Assembly: GCA_014190435.1 (NCBI GenBank)
Contig: BJGJ01000007.1
Span: 1-51,143, forward strand
Reading direction: 5' to 3'
DNA length: 51,143 nucleotides
Source: Methylocystaceae bacterium
GTDB taxonomy: Bacteria > Pseudomonadota > Alphaproteobacteria > Rhizobiales > Beijerinckiaceae
Every line of letters begins with the position of its first letter. Positions within the stretch are counted from its first letter, which is position 1. The translations under genes and the position numbers were made by a program. Positions 46,332 through 51,143 of the stretch are shown here, piece by piece. The notes below the pieces were generated by a model that saw nothing but the letters and a program-made list of their open reading frames with translations, was not told the DNA's origin and did no database searches.

Positions 46332-47273
46332 TCATGCGAACATGCTCGCAGGATGTTCAATAAAGTGCTGAATTTCTGCCAATAATTGCGCACCAAGCGC
46401 GCCATCAATCGCACGATGGTCGCATGTCAGCGTTAAGGTCATGACTTTTGCTGCAACAGGAACGCCATCACGCACAACAACGCGATCTTCTCCCTTGCCG
46501 ACTGCAAGAATTGTTGATTGAGGCGGATTGATCACGGCGTTAAAGCGTTTAACGCCATACATTCCTAAATTAGAAACAGAACTAACGCCACCTTCGTATT
46601 CTTCAGGTATAAGATTACGCTCTTTAGCGCGCCGAGCAAGCACCTTAATCTCATCAGAAATTTCTCGAACAGATTTTTTCTCTGCAAACTGTATGATTGG
46701 CGAAATTAATCCTCCCGGCACAGAAACCGCAACACCAATATTGGAGTGTTTATGTTTCAACATTGCTTCTGGAGTATAGGTTACATTTGCCTCCGGAACA
46801 CGCTGCAAGGCAAGCGCCAGGGATTTAATTAAATAATCATTAATTGACGTTTTCCATAAACGCTGACCATCTGAGGTCTCAGGCGCATCTCCATTGAAAT
46901 CCTCACGCAGCCGCATGAGATTATCGATTTCACAATCCACATCCAGCGAGAATTGAGGAATGTTCCTAGCGGATTCTGTTAATCTGCGCGCTATAGCTTT
47001 TCGCATTAGCTGATGCGAGATTTCTTCATAACTCCCGATTACATAATAGCGTCGCGTATGATCCTTCTCATCTATCGGTGAGATAGTATCTCGATAAGCT
47101 TTTAGGGATTGATCTACACTTGGTCGATGAGCATCAAAAGAAAGAATATCTTTTTCAATAATTCTTCCATGCGGACCAGTTCCAACAACTCCCTTAAGAT
47201 CAATCGATTTATCTCGTGCTAAGCGGCGGGCCAGCGGCGTTACAAAAATCCGTGGAGCTTCTCGTGAAATCAC
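46332..47273 (-). CDS. pdhC: Dihydrolipoamide acetyltransferase (E2) lacking a lipoyl domain
   Basis: From GTG 47273 the product has 313 residues, against roughly 420-450 for usual E2. It contains only the peripheral-subunit-binding domain (about 7-45: FVTPLARRLARDKSIDL, GTGPHGRIIEKDI) and the acyltransferase core with the active-site DHRAIDG near the C-terminus. The N-terminal lipoyl domain with its DKA lysine is missing. The open frame extends upstream to 47387, but that part overlaps the end of pdhB in another frame and is not E2-like. No start has a good ribosome binding site; TTG 47279 is an alternative. The frame is +1 relative to pdhB, so a frameshift would give a single PdhB-PdhC chain. 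Confidence 0.85.
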   Translation of the reverse strand: MISREAPRIFVTPLARRLARDKSIDLKGVVGTGPHGRIIEKDILSFDAHRPSVDQSLKAYRDTISPIDEKDHTRRYYVIGSYEEISHQLMRKAIARRLTESARNIPQFSLDVDCEIDNLMRLREDFNGDAPETSDGQRLWKTSINDYLIKSLALALQRVPEANVTYTPEAMLKHKHSNIGVAVSVPGGLISPIIQFAEKKSVREISDEIKVLARRAKERNLIPEEYEGGVSSVSNLGMYGVKRFNAVINPPQSTILAVGKGEDRVVVRDGVPVAAKVMTLTLTCDHRAIDGALGAQLLAEIQHFIEHPASMFA

Positions 47274-47289
47274 CGCCAATTGATCACGT

Positions 47290-48675
47290 TTAATCCCGGT
47301 AGAGAACGGCTTTTGCCGAATGAATGATTTCCTCAATGCTTGGCAAAGCAAGTTTTTCAAGATTTGCCGCATACGGCATAGGTACATTTTTACCGGTTAC
47401 ACGCAAAATTGGCGCATCGAGATAATCAAAGGCTTCTTCTTGAATACACATAGCGAGTTCAGCAGATATGCCGCATTGCGGCCAACCTTCTTCAATTGCG
47501 ACACAGCGGCCTGTTTTTTTTACTGATTGGATTATTGTTGGTAGGTCCATCGGCCGCAAAGTACGGAGATCTATGACCTCCGCTTCTATCCCTTCTTTAG
47601 CGAGCTCCCCAGCTGCAGCTAGAGCGTATATAACGCCGATTGAGAAAGAGATGAGTGTTACATGCTCGCCAGCCCGCGCGATGTATGCGCGACCAATCGG
47701 CAAAACAAAATCTTCGATGGCGGGGACATCAGCGCTTTTGCCGTATAAAATTTCATTTTCTAGGAAAACGACAGGATTATCGTTTCGGATCGCCGCCTTA
47801 AGTAGGCCTTTAGCGTCTCGTGCGTTAGAGGGCGCGATCACAATCAATCCCGGGATCTGCGCATACCAAGCCGCGAAATCCTGGCTATGTTGAGCCCCAA
47901 CGCGCGCTGCTGCGCCATTTGGTCCTCGAAACACAATCGGACAGTTTATTTGACCGCCACTCATGTAAAGGGTCTTCGCAGCCGAATTCACAATGTGATC
48001 GATTGCCTGCATTGAAAAATTAAACGTCATAAATTCTATAATTGGCCGCAACCCGGCAAAAGCTGCGCCAATGCCAATGCCTGTAAAACCATATTCTGTT
48101 ATAGGCGTATCGACGACGCGCTTTGCGCCAAATTCTTGTAAAAGCCCCTGCGTCACCTTGTAGGCACCTTGGTATTCTGCAACCTCTTCACCCATAATAA
48201 AAACATCAGAGTCGCGCCGCATTTCCTCAGCCATGGCGTCCCGTAACGCCTCACGCATTGTCATCGAAATCATCGTTGTGCCAGCGGGAATTTCTGGCGC
48301 GTCGATTGGGTGACGCGTGCTTGACGGCGCTGCATCGGGCTCAATCGAGTGTGGTGTGCTTATTTCTTCAGAATGTGTATTTTTTGTAAGTTCGGAAGAT
48401 GACGGGGCTGCGCTGATATCATCAAGGCTTCCACCCTCTTCAACCATGATAGCGATTGGCGCATTTACCGCCACATGTTCCGTACCTGCTGGAATGAGGA
48501 TCTTTGCCAAGACGCCATCATCTGCAGCTTCAACCTCCATCGTCGCCTTATCGGTTTCGATTTCAGCAACGACATCTCCAGCACGAACGCTATCCCCTTC
48601 GTTTTTCAACCATTTGGAAAGTTTGCCCTCCTCCATGGTTGGTGACAGCGCTGGCATTAAAATATTTATACTCAT
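47290..48675 (-). CDS. pdhB: Pyruvate dehydrogenase E1 beta subunit with N-terminal lipoyl domain
   Basis: 461 residues. A lipoyl domain (1 to about 80, lipoyl-lysine Lys43 in [11 protein letters not shown]) is joined by a Ser/Pro/Glu-rich linker (about 85-130) to the E1-beta transketolase-like domains ([14 protein letters not shown], the [17 protein letters not shown] block, and the C-terminal EEGWPQCG). The fused lipoyl domain is the alphaproteobacterial form. With E1-alpha it decarboxylates pyruvate. It lies 12 bp downstream of pdhA. In this operon it carries the only lipoyl domain seen. Confidence 0.96.
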   Translation of the reverse strand: MSINILMPALSPTMEEGKLSKWLKNEGDSVRAGDVVAEIETDKATMEVEAADDGVLAKILIPAGTEHVAVNAPIAIMVEEGGSLDDISAAPSSSELTKNTHSEEISTPHSIEPDAAPSSTRHPIDAPEIPAGTTMISMTMREALRDAMAEEMRRDSDVFIMGEEVAEYQGAYKVTQGLLQEFGAKRVVDTPITEYGFTGIGIGAAFAGLRPIIEFMTFNFSMQAIDHIVNSAAKTLYMSGGQINCPIVFRGPNGAAARVGAQHSQDFAAWYAQIPGLIVIAPSNARDAKGLLKAAIRNDNPVVFLENEILYGKSADVPAIEDFVLPIGRAYIARAGEHVTLISFSIGVIYALAAAGELAKEGIEAEVIDLRTLRPMDLPTIIQSVKKTGRCVAIEEGWPQCGISAELAMCIQEEAFDYLDAPILRVTGKNVPMPYAANLEKLALPSIEEIIHSAKAVLYRD

Positions 48676-48687
48676 CCCTGACCGCCT

Positions 48688-49683
48688 TTACATCAACACG
48701 TCAGTAAAGAGTTCCTTGACTTCAGGCTCTTTATCTGCAGTTGCAAATTCAACGGCCTCAGCAACAATCTTGCGCACGCTTGCATCAATCTTTTTTAATT
48801 CTTCTTCACTCACGCCGTCCGCTAAGAGTCGCAAGCGCACTTGTTCAATCGGATCATGTTCCTCACGCATCCGATCAACTTCTTCCTTAGAGCGATATTT
48901 TGCTGGATCAGACATAGAGTGACCGCGATAGCGATAGGTCAAAATCTCCAGTAAATACGGTCCCTTTCCACTTCGACACCAGTCAATTGCTTCTGATGCA
49001 GCCGCCTTTACGACACGAATATCCATACCATCGATCTGCTTGGCGGGGATCGAAAAAGCTTCCCCTCGACGATGACATTGCGTCTGAGCTGTTGCGCGTG
49101 AAATAGCCGTGCCCATCGCATAACGATTATTCTCAATGATAAAAACAATAGGCAACCGCCAAAGTGCCGCCATATTAAAACTTTCGTAGACCTGTCCCTG
49201 ATTTGCGGCGCCTTCGCCAAAAAAGGCTATAGAGACGCAGCTATTCTCACGATAGGCATTCGCAAAAGCGACGCCTGCGCCGATGGGTGCGGGAGCTCCA
49301 ACTATGCCATGCCCACCATAGAAATTTTTTTCGCGCGAGAACATATGCATAGAGCCGCCCTTGCCCTTAGAATAGCCGCTGCGCCGTCCGGCTAACTCCG
49401 CCATCACGCCCTTAGCATCCATGCCCATGGCGAGCATATGACCGTGATCGCGATAACTTGTTGTAAATTGGTCGCCCTCTTTCGCCGCCATTTTTACGCC
49501 GACAACAACAGCCTCTTGGCCAATGTAAAGATGACAAAATCCAGCGATCACGCCCATGCCGTATAATTGACCGGCCTTTTCTTCAAATCGCCTAATGAGC
49601 AACATTTCACGCAGCGCAAAGAGTTCTTCATCACGGCTTAAGCCCATTTGCGCAGAGGTGGGGCTGATTTGATTATGCGCCAT
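48688..49683 (-). CDS. pdhA: Pyruvate dehydrogenase E1 alpha subunit
   Basis: 331 residues, thiamine-diphosphate-binding. Seen: the RRFEEKAGQLYGMG N-terminal helix, GFCHLYIGQEAV, YRDHGHML, the TPP motif FFGEGAANQG ending IIENNRYAMGT (Glu in place of the commoner Asp of GDG), and the phosphorylation-loop region YRYRGHSMSDPAKYRSKEE (key RGHSMSDP). First gene of pdhABC; the promoter should lie in the 80 bp before it. No lpd (E3) gene follows pdhC. Confidence 0.96.
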   Translation of the reverse strand: MAHNQISPTSAQMGLSRDEELFALREMLLIRRFEEKAGQLYGMGVIAGFCHLYIGQEAVVVGVKMAAKEGDQFTTSYRDHGHMLAMGMDAKGVMAELAGRRSGYSKGKGGSMHMFSREKNFYGGHGIVGAPAPIGAGVAFANAYRENSCVSIAFFGEGAANQGQVYESFNMAALWRLPIVFIIENNRYAMGTAISRATAQTQCHRRGEAFSIPAKQIDGMDIRVVKAAASEAIDWCRSGKGPYLLEILTYRYRGHSMSDPAKYRSKEEVDRMREEHDPIEQVRLRLLADGVSEEELKKIDASVRKIVAEAVEFATADKEPEVKELFTDVLM

Positions 49684-49763
49684 TATGTAACTCTACCGCT
49701 CCCAATATAATGAGTGTGACGCATTGCCATAAAACTTATGAGTAAACTGAAAAACAAGATCGA

Positions 49764-50540
49764 TTAGCGATTATCAAGTTGCGATTGAAGCTCATCAGCA
49801 AAAGCCATAATTCGACCCGCATTGGTGCCAAAGTCATGGCGACCATAGCGCGTGATTGAGCGAAGATCGATCCTTGTTTGTCCAGGCAAAGGTTTAAGAC
49901 GGACGGTGACATCTTCATCGATCCCCATAATTAAAGACTGGTCAACAAAGTCGGCGTGTCCTTCTCCGGTCCTTCCGCCAGGCGGACGCTTATCAACCAA
50001 GCGCCACCCAAGTGCATTGGCTGTTTTTAAAATAAGGGCATAGGCTTCATCTGGATCGAGATCGATCACAATCGGCTCAATATCAGGATAGGCAGGTCGT
50101 TGTGCTTGCCTTGCGCTAAGAGCAATACCCTGAGGCTGAAATCCCTTACGCGCATCATAGGCGGTGCCGGATAAGGAGAAATACGGCGGGTTTTCTATAT
50201 CTGTGCTGATATCCGACAAGATCGGCAACCGTATGGCCTCATAGGCAAGATAACCTGGATAGGCCAATGTAGCTAAAGCGATCATCGCTCCTGCTGCGCT
50301 CGCGCCAATACCTCTTCGACCCGTATTCCAAATGATGACGCAGGCTACGCCAAATAACAAAAGCGCGATTGACGCCAAGCCAACAGCTCCGCCCAAAGAG
50401 GCAAGCGCTGAAGCAGGATCAATAATGTGTAACCGCACAAGCAAAAGAGATAAAAGAGCGACAGTAGCGGCAAAGACAGCAACCCGTCTGCTCCAAAGCG
50501 CGGCCTCAGACCAAGGCTCAAGAGGGATTTGTCTGCGCAT
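49764..50540 (-). CDS. DUF1499 membrane protein
   Basis: 258 residues: three hydrophobic segments (about 18-38, 47-70 and 80-99), then a DUF1499 domain (about 140-255) with AYPDIEPIVI-type start, ALGWRLVDKRPP, ADFVDQSLIMGIDEDVTVRL (only partly needed) and the final FGTNAGRIMAFADEL. Domain function is unknown; it is common in alphaproteobacteria. The gene begins inside the last 23 bp of a tiny upstream ORF (50518-50646) that has a perfect Shine-Dalgarno site, suggesting translational coupling. It lies 80 bp upstream of pdhA on the same strand. Confidence 0.85.
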   Translation of the reverse strand: MRRQIPLEPWSEAALWSRRVAVFAATVALLSLLLVRLHIIDPASALASLGGAVGLASIALLLFGVACVIIWNTGRRGIGASAAGAMIALATLAYPGYLAYEAIRLPILSDISTDIENPPYFSLSGTAYDARKGFQPQGIALSARQAQRPAYPDIEPIVIDLDPDEAYALILKTANALGWRLVDKRPPGGRTGEGHADFVDQSLIMGIDEDVTVRLKPLPGQTRIDLRSITRYGRHDFGTNAGRIMAFADELQSQLDNR

Positions 50541-50646
50541 ACAGTGCTCCGCCGCATCTCCAAAAAATCATTAGCACCAATAAACTATTGGCAGTTAATA
50601 GCAAAAGAAGGCGAAAGCGACAAAAACAAGACTTTACGGCGGTCAT
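50518..50646 (-). CDS. Tiny hydrophobic ORF upstream of and overlapping the DUF1499 gene
   Basis: A 42-codon frame beginning MTAVKSCFCRFR and ending YAQTNPS. It has the best ribosome binding site of the region, AAGGAGG exactly 6 nt before ATG 50646, and one hydrophobic segment (about 13-29, LLLLLTANSLLVLMIFW) preceded by basic residues, like a signal anchor or signal peptide. Its end overlaps the DUF1499 start by 23 bp in another frame. It may be a small membrane partner of that protein or a leader peptide. No family is recognised. Confidence 0.55.
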   Translation of the reverse strand: MTAVKSCFCRFRLLLLLTANSLLVLMIFWRCGGALYAQTNPS

Positions 50647-50736
50647 TAGAGCCCTCCTTAGGGGATCATTAACGAGATTGGGGGATATAGAGGGAAATCT
50701 ATGTAATAACGCCCGATCTGATGAAGAGATTTGATT

Positions 50737-50940
50737 ATGTTAGAACGACCGCTCAACGATTTGACTGATGACCTCCAACAAGGCCATCCGCATGATCTCT
50801 TGGCCAAACTATATCGAGAGATTGGCATTTCAGCGGTGGCGGCCGCACTAGAGGTCACAAAAAGCGTCCCAGCTCCAGAAAAAACAACAGAGGCCACCGG
50901 TAGCGCAACCTCTGCCGCCAAAACGGACCTTGCAGCCTAA
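50737..50940 (+). CDS. Small hypothetical protein
   Basis: 67 residues from ATG 50737. The first half (LNDLTDDLQQGHPHDLLAKLYREIGISAVAAALEV) is helical and protein-like (part shown only as LLAKLYREIGISAVAAALEV); the second half is a low-complexity Ala/Thr/Ser/Pro tail. A weak AAGAG lies upstream. No family is recognised. It is divergent from the DUF1499 pair and convergent with tuf. Confidence 0.5.
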   Translation: MLERPLNDLTDDLQQGHPHDLLAKLYREIGISAVAAALEVTKSVPAPEKTTEATGSATSAAKTDLAA

Positions 50941-50977
50941 TTTAAGCGCAAATAAGCAACACAAAAATCAATTGTAA

Positions 50978-51003
50978 TGACACGCGCTAATTATCGCGCG
51001 TCA
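50978..51003. terminator. Possible bidirectional terminator hairpin
   Basis: TGA-CGCGC (50978-50987, two bulged bases) pairs with GCGCG-TCA (50996-51003) over an 8-nt AT-rich loop. It lies between the convergent ends of the small gene at 50940 and tuf at 51017. On the tuf strand a T-rich run follows only after about 11 nt, so the call is tentative. Confidence 0.4.
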
Positions 51004-51016
51004 CCTCAAGCGTTGA

Positions 51017-51143
51017 TTACTCGATGATTGACGCAACGACGCCGGCGCCGACAGTTCTGCCGCCTTCTCGGATTGCGAAACGCAATTTTTCTTCCATGGC
51101 GATCGGCACAATCAAGCTGACCTCCATCGTCACATTGTCGCCC
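51017..51143 (-). CDS. tuf: Elongation factor Tu, C-terminal part (cut by window edge)
   Basis: Only the last 41 codons and the stop are in the window; the gene runs off the right edge. The translation contains [35 protein letters not shown] and the end ASIIE, which is the domain III C-terminus of EF-Tu and diagnostic. EF-Tu brings aminoacyl-tRNA to the ribosome. Confidence 0.97.
   Translation of the reverse strand, partial: GDNVTMEVSLIVPIAMEEKLRFAIREGGRTVGAGVVASIIE

Noticed and set aside
47285-47300. A prfB-like programmed +1 frameshift joining pdhB and pdhC
   Set aside because: There is no upstream Shine-Dalgarno-like stimulator and the GAT codon before the stop cannot re-pair well after a +1 slip. 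A fusion by simple indel or normal re-initiation is more likely, so it is kept only as a question under the pdhC finding.
49200-49240. GEG in place of GDG in the TPP motif of PdhA as an inactivating change
   Set aside because: Branched-chain E1-alpha enzymes also use Glu at this position, so the substitution is compatible with function.

Overview
The window looks like chromosome of an alphaproteobacterium, most likely of the Hyphomicrobiales (Rhizobiales). Pointers are the fused ispDF gene, the order dusB-ntrB-ntrC-ntrY-ntrX-hfq-hflX-mazG, a pyruvate dehydrogenase E1-beta with its own lipoyl domain, a GcrA-type C-terminal domain, DUF2865 and DUF1499 proteins, an NDUFS4-type complex I subunit, a phasin, and an HpnO-like aminotransferase suggesting hopanoids. 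By eye the base composition is moderately AT-rich for that group, especially between genes. The genus cannot be named from this. I see no prophage, complete insertion sequence, CRISPR array or rRNA.

Layout: 1-7.5 kb is the loosest part: hpnO-like gene, a double cold-shock protein, a DUF192 protein, three tRNAs (Pro-TGG, Arg-TCT, Arg-TCG), an NDUFS4-type subunit, a GcrA-like mini protein, a DUF2865 protein and long gene-poor stretches with hairpins, one well-supported tiny membrane protein gene and one probable gene remnant. 7.5-12.7 kb holds a Nudix-like protein with an eroded motif, metC, a DUF2478 NTPase-like gene, a penicillin-binding carboxypeptidase with a SPOR domain and a phasin behind a near-consensus promoter. 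12.8-30.3 kb is core: dnaE, lipA, ratA-like, then leftward ispDF-arfB-cinA, and rightward dusB-ntrBC-ntrYX-hfq-hflX, with mazG convergent. 30.3-38.7 kb: a second double cold-shock protein with an RGG-rich linker, metG-tatD-MBL hydrolase, hemCD, cysG and a c-type cytochrome. 38.9-51.1 kb: alkB, an unknown membrane protein, dapB-gpmA, mogA, thiC behind a TPP riboswitch, mrp, pdhABC, a DUF1499 membrane protein preceded by a tiny membrane ORF, a small hypothetical gene and the end of tuf.

Metabolic links: lipA makes the lipoyl groups needed by the pyruvate dehydrogenase encoded 30 kb away; hemC and hemD make uroporphyrinogen III, which cysG diverts to siroheme; ntrBC/ntrYX with dusB and hfq form the usual nitrogen-control block.

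The most unusual observation is pdhC. Its open frame has no N-terminal lipoyl domain and begins, in the +1 frame, right at the end of pdhB, so the only lipoyl domain visible in this complex is the one fused to E1-beta. Other points worth a look are two tiny membrane proteins with perfect Shine-Dalgarno sites, an unusual tRNA-Arg(TCG) paralogous to tRNA-Arg(TCT), and a promoter/operator-like arrangement before the phasin gene.
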